Source of the DNA: Alitta virens
Taxonomy: Eukaryota > Annelida > Polychaeta > Phyllodocida > Nereididae
Length of the DNA: 64,000 nt
Direction: 5' to 3'
Assembly (NCBI GenBank): GCA_932294295.1
Contig: OW028577.1
Span: 3,810,001 to 3,874,000 of the forward strand
Below, piece after piece: positions 42,687 through 55,429 of this stretch; positions within the stretch are counted from its first letter, which is position 1, and each line of letters starts with the position of its first letter. The notes under the pieces were generated by a model. That model was not told where the DNA came from, ran no database searches, and worked only from the letters and a program-made list of their open reading frames with translations. A program made the position numbers and the translations under genes.

Positions 42687-44349
42687 CAGTCCCGGATTTA
42701 CAGTCGGAGCTTCAGGGGGCCCAGGCCATAAAGATGAAATGTGAGTCACTGTAAAGCTTTCTTGCCAAGGGGGTGGGTGATTGGGGTTTTACATCCTGTA
42801 TTTCTGCACCTGATGGGCTAATTAGGACAGGCAAAGACCGTGGCAATGAGATGAAGGATGAAACAGCCATCCAACTTGGGCTCAACCGGGAATTGAACCC
42901 GGGACCCAGCGGTTGGAAGCCCAGAGCGCTACCTCTAAGCTAGGCCCCCGCCCTTTCTTGCCAAGGCCCCTAAGAACAAAACGTTTATGAAAAGTAAGCA
43001 GCCCATCAGTATGATCAGATCTAGGGGCCTCGCATAAAGCCAAAGAAATGTGAACCATATTGTAGTATTTGATCACATTGCATTTGAAAGGGACCCATAG
43101 GGTCAAGGCCCTCACTGACTCCACACGTTATAAGCAGCTCCAGAATCATGGGTCCCGAAAGATGGTCATAGAAAAAATAAAAGTTTCTTTTTTACATTAT
43201 GTCAAGAACCTCACACCATTCACATAACATGAATGCACAAGCCCATAAGCCCATGGAGTCAGGGCCCTCACTCTCCTCGTGTGGTCTCGTGCATTCATGA
43301 CAGACAGCATCTAACTAGCTTATACCAAGTTAAGGAAAGCAAAGATTAAAACATCTTAAAAATTAACAAAGGGGCCATAAAGTTATTGTTCTTTATCAGT
43401 CCTGGAGAAAAATCCTAAATTCAATCCTATGGAGAGCAGAGGGAAGGTGCAGTTATGATATTGTTCATGGCCCTGTAAATGCAACAGCCCAGTTGAATAC
43501 CAAAAATACTAATTCAAGAATTACGCTCATTTTTGGCTTTCTACAAGAGATCAGTATCGTGACAGTATGGGTTCCAGTGAATTGGTTTCAGCTGCAGCTG
43601 CAAAAAAAGTTACCTGCATATTCACAAGACTTTGAGTTACAGCTTCAGCTAGGAAGAGCTTATTCAGTTGATCCAGCCATTTGGGAAATTGGAAAGACGT
43701 AAGAGGAGATGGATGGGAGATTAGCATCTTCAAAGAGCTTCCTTTGGTTGCCAGTACCTATCCAAACACCAGTTAATGCTCAAAATTTACTTATGCCTGA
43801 TGTGCTCCAACTGTTCCGGGGAACGATTATTCTTTAAATTTGAAAGAATCATAGATTTTCTAAGGTCATCAATGTATACGAAGTAGATTGAACAAACTGA
43901 CACTGATATCAATTGGACAAGAGATTTTGAATGCCTAGCTGGATGTCAATTCTGCTGTAAAACGATAAGGAGGAAGATAGTCTAGTATGCATAGTAGGCC
44001 ATTAAAAATTGACCAACGCCCTGCCCTAACTCATAACAGGCACTCTATTCTATCAAATAATAGCCCAGATTTTGGAGTTTCACAGAATGACAATTTTTTA
44101 GATGGCCACCTTGTAAGTGGGAGTTGTAATATAGGTAGCAAGACTAGCCATAGCCATACGACAAACGGAGAAAAAAAAGAACTTGTTTAAAAGAAGGAAC
44201 CTGACTGTAATCCACAGTGGATGTTCATTTAAATTAAATTACAACATTGTATGGGTAATTTTTAGAGGTCAAAAATTAAATGGCTCATCAAAATGGGGCC
44301 CCAAGACGATTAATTGCCTGGAGCCCATGGAACCCTAAATCCGGCCCTG
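42687..44349. mobile_element. hAT DNA transposon remnant, 1663 bp
   Basis: Ends are CAGTCCCGGATTTA at left and TAAATCCGGCCCTG at right, the CAGGGNCGGATTTA-like inverted ends of many hAT elements. The 8-bp flanks TTCACTGC (42679-42686) and TCCACTGC (44350-44357) match at seven of eight positions, as expected for a hAT target duplication. Interior reading near 43885-43960 (LNKLTLISIGQEIL) resembles the C-terminal hAT dimerisation region, with many stops, so the element is dead. A SINE has inserted in it. It is absent from copy A. Confidence 0.85.
42771..42952 (-). mobile_element. tRNA-derived SINE, copy 2, nested in the hAT element
   Basis: Same family as copy 1. Its 14-bp target duplication CTTTCTTGCCAAGG is at 42757-42770 and 42953-42966. 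Some internal box positions differ (TTAGAGGTAGC), consistent with independent mutation. Confidence 0.93.
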
Positions 44350-44379
44350 TCCACTGCCACAGAAACAACCTCAAAGCAA

Positions 44380-44642
44380 GCGGTTTCCCCCTCCAGATTT
44401 TACTGTTGGCACTGTATCCTTTGGGTTAAGGTCTTCACGCTTCGATTCGATGAACAACTTAATAATTTTTGCTCATCACTCCATAAATCTTCTGAAAGGC
44501 ATACTCTTTCCTTAGGTACACTGAACATGAGATATCATGTGGCTTTTCTGTAATAGTAGCTCCTGTCTTGCTTGCTAGCTTCTTTGTGCAGTATTCTCTT
44601 GACTGTGCCAGTTGATACGTGCATCTCAGATTTCTCCAAGCA
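44380..44642 (-). pseudogene. Tc1/mariner-like transposase relic (copy B)
   Basis: The minus reading near 44640-44540 contains MHVSTGTVKRILHKEASKQD, similar to the helix-turn-helix region of Tc1-type transposases. Further on, near 44470, it has DLWSDEQK. Frames are broken. The homologous copy A piece (13680-13925) has lost the helix-turn-helix part. Confidence 0.5.
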
Positions 44643-44656
44643 TGGAGGCAGGGTAG

Positions 44657-44844
44657 GGTGGGTGGGTGGATTAGGGCTTTACGTCCTGTATTTCTGCACC
44701 TGACGGGCTAATTAGGACAGGCAGAGACCATGGCAATGAGACGAAGGATGAAACAGCCATCCAACTTAGACTCGACCGGGAATCGAACCCGGGACCCAGT
44801 GGTTGGAAGCCCTGAGCACTACCTCTGAGCTAGGCCCCTGCCCC
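44657..44844 (-). mobile_element. tRNA-derived SINE, copy 3
   Basis: Same family and orientation as the other two. Target duplication TGGAGGCAGGGTAG at 44643-44656 and 44845-44858. The matching point in copy A (near 13915, ATGGAGGCAAAGAGTAGACT) is an empty site, so this SINE arrived after the segmental duplication or copy A derives from an empty allele. Confidence 0.93.
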
Positions 44845-45170
44845 TGGAGGCAGGGTAGACTATAGTAGGATTTAAAATACATTTCCACTTGTTTTTTTGT
44901 TTTTTTTAATTTTGGAAATGACAGGCAGCAGTGCAAAATGAACAGATATATAAAGAGCATATCAACCCCCAACTTTTTAGCTGATGAAAACACTTCAGTT
45001 AAACAATAGGCTCAAAGTTTGCTATATTCTCCATTGTAATTTCTGCCTCTTCTTTGTGGTAATGGTAAGTGGCCATGCATAGTGATGACAAGAAGGGGAA
45101 AAATTACCATCGCATAGGTAGGAAGCTTGATTGATGCAGACAGGTATTTTCCTGGGTTAGAAAGTTAGGT

Positions 45171-45449
45171 TTGACTAATATAGTAACCGTGATTTCTGTT
45201 CATTTTGTGCCGCTTTTCATAATCAAATATGACCGCAAAATAAGTGGACATTTGGTATGGATCCTACTTTTCTTCATTCTGGGGTTCACCTTCACCATTC
45301 TGACAACTATTCTTTTCATGGCATTTGGCAGTTTCTGCATCTTCACCGATATTGGTAACAAAGAGGTGACCTCGTGCATTTTAAATGGCCTGGTAATGCT
45401 TTTAGTAAGTAACTTGCTTCCTCAGGTCTTCGTTATTTCACTCAGATAA
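45171..45449 (+). CDS. Hydrophobic ORF, possible membrane-protein exon
   Basis: The frame encodes a strongly hydrophobic segment (VWILLFFILGFTFTILTTIL) and a second one (LVMLLVSNLLPQVF), with GTAAGTAAC near 45405 as a candidate donor. The same region in copy A is broken by a stop and indels. No family is recognised and no neighbouring exons could be tied to it. It may be a genuine exon of an unknown gene or a chance frame. Confidence 0.25.
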   Translation: MTNIVTVISVHFVPLFIIKYDRKISGHLVWILLFFILGFTFTILTTILFMAFGSFCIFTDIGNKEVTSCILNGLVMLLVSNLLPQVFVISLR

Positions 45450-45959
45450 AACCAAACTAATCCCTAATTCAGAGTAACAGGTTTTGATAAGGTTCCCTAT
45501 TATAAAATCACAAAACAGTTTTGAACAAGAGAGACAATCTAAACTGATTGTGTCACAAGCTAAGAAATGTCATAGACTGATTACAGCATTTCAATGCCAA
45601 ATACACTATATAGATTTCATCGTGTTATTGGCATGTATGTGCACTTTTTGACCCATCCTTTTTTCATTTTTTTAGAAAAAAAGGCTTTATGTCGAAATTT
45701 TTGGCTGAATCTGACTGAAACTATATACTTTCAATGGAACAGGTTTTAATACATGTACTATGTCTGAGAAAAACTATAAGTGCAGTGACAGATTAGGTGC
45801 ATTTTAATAATTGTTCTACATGGCCAATTGTGCCAGTCCATGCGTTTATCCTTCTCATGGAAAACGCACGTGGCACATTTTGCCATGTAGTACAAGCACA
45901 TTTTTGACCGCAACAGTGCATATCAATATATACAATATGTATAAATTTCAACTAGTAAA

Positions 45960-48900
45960 ATACCTTTTCCTAAATAAAAGTTGGTAATATGCAACAGTTT
46001 TTGTCAGTTTCCTTGAAGTGTCTCCGGCAGTGCCAAAGTAAAATGTCTGGTAAACATAACTTCAAAACATATTGGAAACGTAACAATAAAACATCTTGGA
46101 AACTTTGCCCTAAAACTGTTATTTAAAACGTTTTTGAAACATGTAGAAGAGTCTACAGAAGTATGCTTTGAATACGTATTCAGGTTACGTTTTCAAGACA
46201 AAAACAAAACGATTTTAAAATGTTTTTGAAACGTGGAATTGTTAGCTGGGATGTACTATATCTGAGAAAAACTATAAGTGCAGTGACAGATTAGGTGCAT
46301 TTTAATAATTGTTCTACATGGCCAATGGTGCCACATGCGTTTTCCATGTGTTTGAATAAACACATGTTTTTTGCCTCATTATAATTAGCTAAAAATTATG
46401 CGTTTTTATTGCGTTTATCCTTCTCATGGAAAACACACATGGCACATTTGGCCATGTAGTACATGTATATTTTTGGCAGCAACAGTGCATATCAATATAT
46501 ACAATATGTATACATTTCAACTAGTAACAAACCTTTTCCTAAATAAAAGTTGGTAATATGCCACAGTTTTTGTCAGTTTCCTTGAAGTGTCTCCGGCAGT
46601 GCCAAAGTGAAATGTCTGGTAAACATAACTTCAAAACATATTGGAAACGTAACAATAAAACATTTTGGAAACTTTGCCCTAAAACTGTTATTTAAAATGT
46701 TTTTGAAACATGTAGAAGAGTCTACAGAAGTATGCTTTGAATACGTATTTAGGTTACGTTTTTCAAGACAAAAACAAAACGATTTTAAAACGTTTTTGAA
46801 ACGTGGAATTGTTAGCTGGGATGTACTATATCTGAGAAAAACTATAAGTGCAGTGACAGATTAGGTGCATTTTAATAATTGTTCTACATGGCCAATTGTG
46901 CCACATGCGTTTTCCATGTGTTTGGATAAACGCATGATTTTTGCCTCATTATAATTAGCTAAAAACTATGCGTCTATCCTTCTCATGGAAAACACACGTG
47001 GCACATTTGGCCATGTAGTACATGTATATTTTTGGCCGCAATAGTGCATATCAATATATACAATATGTATACATTTCAACTAGTAACAAATGATACAACA
47101 ATATCTCAATAAGAATTTTTTATAATGAAATATAAAAACGACAGTCTGACGAATGTAATATGGCAAGCAACACAAAGTATCATCCTAAATTCGTGGCATT
47201 TTAGTGACCAGTGTAACATTTTCTTAAATAAAAGTTGGTAATATGCAACAGTTTTTGTCAGTTTCCTTGAAGTGTCTCTGGCAGTGCCAAAGTGAAATGT
47301 CTGGTAAACATAACTTCAAAACATATTGGAAACGTAACAATAAAACATCTTGGAAACGTTGCCCTAAAACTGTTATTTAAAACGTTTTTGAAACATGTAG
47401 AAGAGTCTACAGAAGTATGCTTTGAATACGTATTCAGGTTACGTTTTCAAGACAAAAACAAAACGATTTTAAAATGTTTTTGAAACGTGGAATTGTTAGC
47501 TGGGATGTACTATATCTGAGAAAAACTAAAAGTGCAGTGACAGATTAATTGCATTTTAATAATTGTTCTACATGGCCAATTGTGCCACATGCGTTTTCCA
47601 TGTGTTTGAATAAACACATGTTTTTTGCCTCATTATAATTAGCTAAAAATTATGCGTTTTTATTGCGTTTATCCTTCTCATGGAAAACACGCATGGCACA
47701 TTTGGCCATGTAGTACATGTATATTTTTGGCCGCAACAGTGCATATCAATATATACAATATGTATACATTTCAACTAGTAACAAACCATTTCCTAAATAA
47801 AAGTTGGTAATATGCCACAGTTTTTGTCAGTTTCCTTGAAGTGTCTCCGGCAGTGCCAAAGTGAAATGTCTGGTAAACATAACTTCAAAACATATTGGAA
47901 ACGTAACAATAAAACATCTTGGAAACGTTGCCCTAAAACTGTTATTTAAAACGTTTTTGAAACATGTAGAAGAGTCTACAGAAGTATGCTTTGAATACGT
48001 ATTCAGGTTATGTTTTCAAGACAAAAACAAAGCGATTTTAAAACGTTTTTGAAACATGTAGAAGAGTCTACAGAAGTGTGCTTTGAATACGTATTCAGGT
48101 TATGTTTTCAAGACAAAAACAAAACGATTTTAAAATGTTTTTGAAACGTGGAATTGTTAGCTGGGATGTACTATATCTGAGAAAAACTATAAGTGCAGTG
48201 ACAGATTAATTGCATTTTAATAATTGTTCTACATGGCCAATTGTGCCACATGCGTTTTCCATGTGTTTGGATAAACGCATGATTTTTGCCTCATTATAAT
48301 TAGCTAAAAACTATGCGTTTTCCATGCGTTTATCCTTCTCATGGAAAACGCACGTGGCACATTTGGCCATGTAGTACATTTATATTTTTGGCCGCAACAG
48401 TGCATATCAATATATACAATATGTTTACATTTCAACTAGTAACAAACCATTTCCTAAATAAAAGTTGGTAATATGCAACAGTTTTTGTCAGTTTCCTTGA
48501 AGTGTCTCCGGCAGTGCCAAAGTAAAATGTCTGGTAAACATAACTTCAAAACATATTGGAAACGTAACAATAAAACATCTTGGAAAAGTTGCCCTAAAAC
48601 TGTTATTTAAAACGTTTTTGAAACATGTAGAAGAGTCTACAGAAGTGTGCTTTGAATACGTATTCAGGTTACGTTTTCAAGACAAAAACAAAATGATTTT
48701 AAAACGTTTTTGAAACGTGGAATTGTTAGCTGGGATGTACTATATCTGAGAAAAACTATAAGTGCAGTGACAGATTAGGTGCATTTTAATAATTGTTCTA
48801 CATGGCCAATGGTGCCACTTGGTTTTCCATGTGTTTGAATAAACGCATGTTTTTTGCCTCATTATAATTAGCTAAAAATTATGCGTTTTTATTGCGTTTA

Positions 48901-49200
48901 TCCTTCTCATGGAAAACACACATGGCACATTTGGCCATGTAGTACATGTATATTTTTGGCCGCAACAGTGCATATCAATATATACAATATGTATACATTT
49001 CAACTAGTAACAAACCTTTTCCTAAATAAAAGTTGGTAATATGCAACCGTTTTTGTCAGTTTCCTTGAAGTGTCTCCGGCAGTGCCAAAGTGAAATGTCT
49101 GGTAAACATAACTTCAAAACATATTGGAAACATAACAATAAAACATCTTGGAAACTTTGCCCTAAAACTGTTATTTAAAACGTTTTTGAAACATGTAGAA
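45960..49200 (+). repeat. Six-copy tandem array of ~570-680-bp units, each with a palindrome
   Basis: The unit-start word AAATAAAAGTTGGTAATATG occurs at about 45973, 46541, 47226, 47799, 48457 and 49027 (last unit partial). Spacings alternate ~570 and ~660-685. Two successive units form a higher-order period of about 1.23-1.25 kb. Each unit holds a block rich in AAAACGTTTTTGAAAC and the ~140-bp palindrome with GCGTTTTCCATG and CATGGAAAACGC. One unit has a further internal duplication at about 48005-48135. Short frames repeated in several units (MKCLVNITSKHIGNVTIKH) are products of the repetition; no gene is implied. Confidence 0.9.
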
Positions 49201-49940
49201 CAATAAGAATTTTTTAGAATAAAATATAAAAAAGACAGTCTGACGAATGTAATATGGCAAGCAACACAAAGTATCATCCTAAATTTGTGGAAATTTTTCA
49301 CACATTTATGTAAGTACCACATTAATTGGTACCAAGAATGTATTATTCAAGAGTTCAGTGTCACTTTGTCTCTGGTTAAGACGGCCATTGTAACTTTTTT
49401 GATTTTGTTGATTTTAACTCATGTACACAGTTTTGTCTCTGTCACACACTGGCAGTTGTCACCATAATTATGATCATATAGTGTAAATTATGGATACCTG
49501 ATACAATGAAAACAGTCCTTTATCTTCAGTCTGATGAATGAAATGTGGCAAGCAACACAAACTATCATAGGTCATAGAACATGCACTACAATATATTAAT
49601 GCATTAGACCTATATCTCACTAGTATATTATATATCTGAGTGTATTGTCAGTGTCCATTAAAGTATCTTATAAGCCAAGACACATTTCTTAAAGTGTGGA
49701 TTAACACAACAAAGTTATTGAGCAAATATTTTCTTGGGTGCATTACCTGCATAAATTAATAGGATATAAACAGTGATAAATAGCATCTGATAAAAATCCC
49801 AAAAACCTTAACCATTTTGTTAATTGTTAATATGCTGATGATAAAGACAACGAAAGTAATACATGGAAAAAAAAAATTTAACTATGGTAATTAACCTACC
49901 TTGTATACTAGAATGACTCTAAGTGTCCTAAAAATACTGG

Positions 49941-51180
49941 TAGCCCAGAATTCAGGCAAGTTGTTGCTTCTCCAGTTTGTTTATATGCATTCTCACCCAT
50001 TATCACCAACCCCATACATTGTGAGGCTACCTACCTCCAAAGCTACGGGGCTCCCTACTCAACTTGCAGCAGATAAAGGCGCCTGTGCATTTTACAACAG
50101 TGTATTGATAAAATATCATACGAAACATTTAGGGCAGAAACTATGTTGTAACAATAGATTAATGATTCCTTGGGGTAATTACCCTCATGAGAGTAATTAA
50201 ATTGTGATAATATAACTTGCATTTGGTTGATCGGATCTTTGCAGCATTTAGTTTGTATATAAAAAAGATACATGTCAAGTTAAAACAAAAAACATCAAGT
50301 ATAGGTGCAATAGAAAAAAGTAAACAAGGCAATGCAAGAATGATACAATATGAAGTTATATTACATATACACAATGAATATTTTAATATTTTAATGTACA
50401 ATTGTACAAGTCACATTTTAAAATAATACTGATTGTTATACAGCTATATATGTATGCCAGATTCTGTTTGTATATACAGGGTGTTACAATCAAATTATTA
50501 CACTTTCATGGTTGCCATGGGGTAATTACCTCATGATGGGGTAAATTGCTGTAATCTCTGTTGGGGTGATCAGTTCTTCACTGAATTTGGTTTGTATACT
50601 ATACAGGGTGTTACCATCATGTCGTTAAAATTTCATGGTTGCCAGGGGGTTATCAGTTATTACCCCATGATGGGTAAAATGCCCTAATTTGCTTCATGTT
50701 TGGTTTTTATACTCTACAGGGTGTTTAGAAAAATTGTATAAACTCAAACAATATGATCTATTTCTCTTGTATTTTTACGAGAAGATTTCTTAAGTCTATA
50801 CTAAGCCTATCGGCTACACAGTTAAGCCAATCATTTTGTTTAACTAGGAAAACTAGCAAATAATGTAATTAGGTCGCTTGGCTTATAGATGACACTGCAG
50901 TGTCGTGGGGTAATTATACACCATGATAGCGTAAAATGCCATAACTTCTATTGGGGTGATCCGATTTGCTTTGAACAGTTGAATTTTTGACAGTCTATAG
51001 GGTTTTAGAGACTCAAGACGAATTTATTTGCCTTCATACAGGTGATAGAATCATGTTATAACACTTTTATAGTTGCCGGTACTTACCCCATGATGAGGTA
51101 ACATGCTGTACGTTTTTTTTTTTGGTGATTGTATTTGCTTCGAATATGGTTTGTATATCATGTTACAGTATTACAACAGA
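49941..51180. repeat. Diverged tandem repeats with GGGTGTTAC and ATTACCCCATGATG words
   Basis: From about 50470, related blocks recur near 50480, 50600, 50710, 51040 and 51150. Examples are TACAGGGTGTTACAATCA, TCATGGTTGCCATGGGGTAA and CCCATGATGGGGTAAAATGC. Unit length is roughly 110-130 bp where clear. They are noncoding. 49941-50460 shows no gene. Confidence 0.65.
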
Positions 51181-51776
51181 AGTGAGTACGCCCTTGTTGA
51201 AGTCTGCCAATAACGTATTTATTACATCAATATCTCAGGACTGGTTCATCTGCCTACCTTAAAACTTTCAGCTAGAGGTCTGTATATCGCTTCCATTTGA
51301 AGGGTACAAATCATTGATAGCCACAGTCCAGTAATTGGACTTCATTTTACTGGCCTTTAGATTTCATGGATTAAATGTAATAAATACATGTATTACCATT
51401 GGGGTCCTTTTTGTGGGAAAATAAGCATGAAAAGGGCAAACAATTTGGGTTCTCTAAAATAGGCTGTGTTTCTTCTATATTTTTTTCTTCATTTTTTGCA
51501 ACAGCTGTTTATCAAAGGCTGAATTGACCTCTATAGTGATAATTTTCTAGCTGCAAAATTGTGATTTTTAAACAATATGAAATTGTGCCCTAAATTTTCA
51601 AGCCACTCTACAACTGTTACGTAATTTTACTAGATGTCCACATATGAACTCATATACACAACATATTAAAGTAGTGAATATTTTCGTTGTTGCACTAGAT
51701 TTTCATCAGGTATTCTCCGAATTTGCTGAAATCACCTTGGAAAAAATTTCATAAAAAAATATAATGGGTTATCGGC

Positions 51777-51975
51777 TGGCTAGCTGAAAATATGAGGGAC
51801 TTTACCCAGCTAACACAAAACGTTTTTATAACATGTTAGGAAAAGGTTATGGCATAATGTTTTTCAAATAAAGTTTTCTGGCTAGCTGAAAATATGAGGA
51901 ATTTTACCCAGCTAACACAAAAAGTTTTTATAACAGGAAAAGGTTATGGCACAACGTTTTTCAAATAAAGTTATT
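51777..51975. repeat. ~105-bp direct repeat, two copies
   Basis: GGCTAGCTGAAAATATGAGG to TTTTTCAAATAAAGTT occurs twice in a row, the second copy with a short deletion. The word CCCAGCTAACA-AAAACGTTTTT is also found in reverse complement form (TGTTAGCTGGG) in the 46-49 kb array, hinting at one repeat family. Confidence 0.75.
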
Positions 51976-54719
51976 TTAACATTATTTTGTTGTGGTGTTT
52001 TCATGTTTATTCATAATAATAATTCATAACAGTGTTATATAACATTATCTGAAAAAAAATTGCAAAAATTACAATATTAATGCTTTCACAATGATGTTAA
52101 CTCAATATATTATTCAGCAGTCACAGGTGTTATGTATTAATAATGCTATTTGTTAACATTATGGCACCATTATTTGGTAACATTCCTATAAAATAAATCT
52201 GTAATGTTAGTCTAAAAGCATTCCCAATGTAATGGAATGATGCTTTTATAACATGTAAAAGAAAAACACAATGAGGCTTTCATTTGCACCTGATATTTGA
52301 CTTATACAGTAAAGCCTTGCCATTAAGACCACCCTTGGTACAAATTTATTGGTCAAATCAATAGGAAATTGAAACACAATTATAGGAATACAGTTTGGTG
52401 CGAAAATATGGGTGGTAAATGGTGAAGTGGCCTTAAATAGTGGTGGGGTGTCGTTGAAATAGTACATACGCACTGGCACCTTTTAATGACAACCAATACT
52501 ATTATATATTTTCAACTTCCATATATGATGCCAAAAGACAGTGGGTTTATTGATATACTGAAAAACTGCAGATATCCAATCCAAGTAAATAGATATTTCA
52601 GAAATGTAATAATATGACAGTAGGTTCTGTTAGGAAGGGAAAAAAAATACAGGGTTCCAACTGGGCATATGCACTATATTTGTATTTCCTAACGATGTTT
52701 TTTCCATATTTATCAAATAGTTTTGTGTGCAGCGTTACAAACTATTCCCCCTGCCCCCGTAGCAGCTTAATAATTATATGTTTTCTATGAAATGAATAAC
52801 AGGAACCTCTTTTAGTCATGCTTTTGGCTCCCCCCCCCCCATAGATGCTGCCCCCCCCCCATATAGGCAGGGCTGGATCCGCCAGTGTATTTATCTATCT
52901 ATCTATCTAACTAAATATTGGCCATGTTTAAATATAGCTGTAAATAGGCTAATTCAATATATTGATATGCATACAGTTATCCTTAACTGATCTTGTGTTT
53001 TTAATTTTAATCAGTGTGGCTTTAATTTGTATAGGTCAATATATGGTGACACATTTTGTAACTACAATGATATGAGGAAGTAATAATAATATTTGATAGT
53101 CCTGAAAACTGCAAAATATAGGGGCGAGTGGGGGCACCTTGAGCCGTGGGGCACCTTGATCCATTAGCTCTGCAGGCCAGTTGGTTTGTCATTAACCTTG
53201 TAAATGACAATGATTTTGTCCCCTTATTGATAAAGAATTAGGTCATTTTTTGAGTTTTCTGTAAGGATATATAGTGTGTCAGTTCAGGGTTTAAAATTTT
53301 TCACAACCACAGAGTAATAAAACCAAGCAAGGTTATTCTTTTTCTAATATCTTCATTTTAATTGTAGAATTCAATAACCTATTTATCTGTTTATGAGTGT
53401 GAACTAGGCAATACATGCCACAGATTGACATCATTGTAGATGAGTTGAGATTTACCTCCATCACACATGTGTTTTTAGGTGGAATTTGCATTTGGGGCAC
53501 CTTGAGCCAGCTCACGTGGGGCACCTTAAGCCTGGCCATGAAGCAACAATAACTGGTTAAAAGCATACTATTACATGTTATAAACCTTTAATTACAATAT
53601 AAAAATAAGCCTTAACTTAACATGCCATATAGAGTATTTATAAATATGTAATTTTCCTCAAATGTTCATTTACCCAAGACACACTTTACCATATGTTTAC
53701 TTGCCTTGGAGAATGGACATTCAAATTATTACAATTATTATGTATTCATTAGCCAGCTGTTTGAAAAAATTCACATAAATGTAAATTAAGGTTAATTAAA
53801 TGTAAATTTTGTCATTTTTTTGCAGGATTGCTCTTCAAGACCAATTGCCATGCTATCAAAATGAACATGTCATCCTGATATGAACCCTGCCCACATTGAA
53901 GGCTTTTCTCTGGCAAGGTAAATATTCAAGATTTTTTTATTATTAATTATCATAATTGCAAACTGAAGATCAGCAATGCACATATTACAGTGCTTTTTTT
54001 TCACACAAAAACACCATAAAGTGCATCCAAATGCATCGCAAGATAGATTAAGTTCATGTATTTAGTTTTTCCAGGGATGGTAAAGAAGTATTACTTCACA
54101 ACACGGGAGAATAGAAGACCTATTGCTTGATCATTCGGACATACTGCAGAGACAATTGAGAGCTGCAAAGACTGAGTGACTGACTGGCCATGGGTTATGC
54201 GAAATCTCCACACAAACTGTAGTGATGAAACAATAGTCTTTTCACTGAACAGCCCGGAATTCAGCAGGACATAAGTTTCCTCTCCTCTTATTACTCATTT
54301 TGCTTTTCAGACACAGCAGGTAATAACTGATTCCATAAATATAATTTTCTCAGAAAAATAACAAACATCAATTTAATGATAAAGTGTCAAATATACATTA
54401 AAATGCACTAAAAATGCTACTGCTAGGATGCACTTTGCTTAAGCCAATCACAGCCAAGGCCGGGAACTTTTTCAGCCAATAGAATTGCAGAATTCGGTTT
54501 TAGCCACCTGGTGGAAATACAGAGAACCTTCTGTGGAAATCCACTATTAACTCATGCATTGGATGTAGAACTGGTATTGTCACCCAAAAACTAGGCTGTT
54601 GTGTCTTTAATCATCATTCTGTGTTTGCCGTCATTTGCAGGAGCTTCCAAAATCTAGATGAGGATATGCTCTTTCCCTCAAATACAAATATCTGATACAA
54701 ACACATTTGGACTACGTAC
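51976..54719. other. Noncoding AT-rich stretch with scattered repeat fragments
   Basis: No supported gene. Near 52310-52460 lies a fragment related to the AGTGGAACTCGAG/ATTAAGACCACC sequence of 15320. Poly-C runs occur at 52831 and 52851. At 53127-53530 the phrase GGGGCACCTTGAGCC recurs at least three times, probably parts of one interspersed repeat. Confidence 0.5.
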
Positions 54720-55172
54720 GCCAGCTGCAATTTCTGCCGAAAGACGGCGCTTGTCCGGTGCATAGCACCGGTCTTTCTGATAACTGACGCAAAGCCTCAA
54801 GGGATAACGTAAAAATGGATCGTTGAATAAGCGTCTTAACGCCGTTAAAACGCTTGTTCAGTGCCGTTTATGCCGTTACAACGCTTGTTCAGTGCCATTT
54901 GCGAAAATAGTACCTTCTGCAGTTGGTGGAATTCCATGGTAAAGTTGTTCAATTTCATGACGTTAGTAAAGTTTAAGTCAAAAGAAAGCGTCTGAACCAG
55001 TTTCACAGCGAGTGGCTTCTTGGAAGAAAGAAATCGCACTACTTTGTATGCAGACGACGCGCGGAAGCATTTCCCTCCCGATTCTGGGGGAGCGGCAAAT
55101 CGGTTATGAGAAAGGCCGGTGCTTCGCACCGGATCGTAGCGCCGCCTTACGGAAGAAAACGACGCCAGCTGG
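54720..55172. mobile_element. Inverted-repeat (MITE-like) element with terminal hairpins, ~450 bp
   Basis: The left end (GCCAGCTGCAATTTCTGCCG, AAAGACGGCGC, CCGGTGCATAGCACCGG) pairs with the right end (CCGGTGCTTCGCACCGG, GCGCCGCCTTACGG, GACGCCAGCTGG). Both ends carry a small perfect hairpin built on CCGGTGC. Inside is a two-copy repeat of ACGCTTGTTCAGTGCC (54850 and 54880). It encodes no protein of note. Its GC-rich ends contrast with the flanks. Confidence 0.75.
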
Positions 55173-55429
55173 GCACCACCACGCCCACTCCAACAAATAG
55201 AAAAGGTTCAACGCTGGGCCACGAAACAACTCCATCAGGCATGGCAAATTTAACCTATTCTGGAGCTGAGCTGCAGAGGCTACAAATATAGGACTCCACG
55301 AGGGACTTTGTACCAATCTGCCAGTCATTGCCCGTGCCGAGTCCATAAAACACTTTTTAAAAGCAACGGGACAGGTTTTGAGACAATCTGCGCTAAACAA
55401 GCAGTGGCACTGAGACATTGACAATTGGA

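Larger units (their letters stand above)
39924..49940 (+). repeat. Segmental duplication, copy B (about 10 kb, expanded)
   Basis: Matches copy A (11024-16210) in order and orientation. Size differs mainly because of a hAT insertion (42687-44349), a SINE at 44657 and the tandem array at 45.96-49.2 kb. It includes exons 1-5 of the complete biliverdin reductase gene. Confidence 0.92.

Noticed and set aside
46607..48052. Three similar short frames starting MKCLVNITSKHIGNVTIKH
   Set aside because: They are the same position of a tandem noncoding repeat unit; similarity comes from array expansion, not from a gene family.
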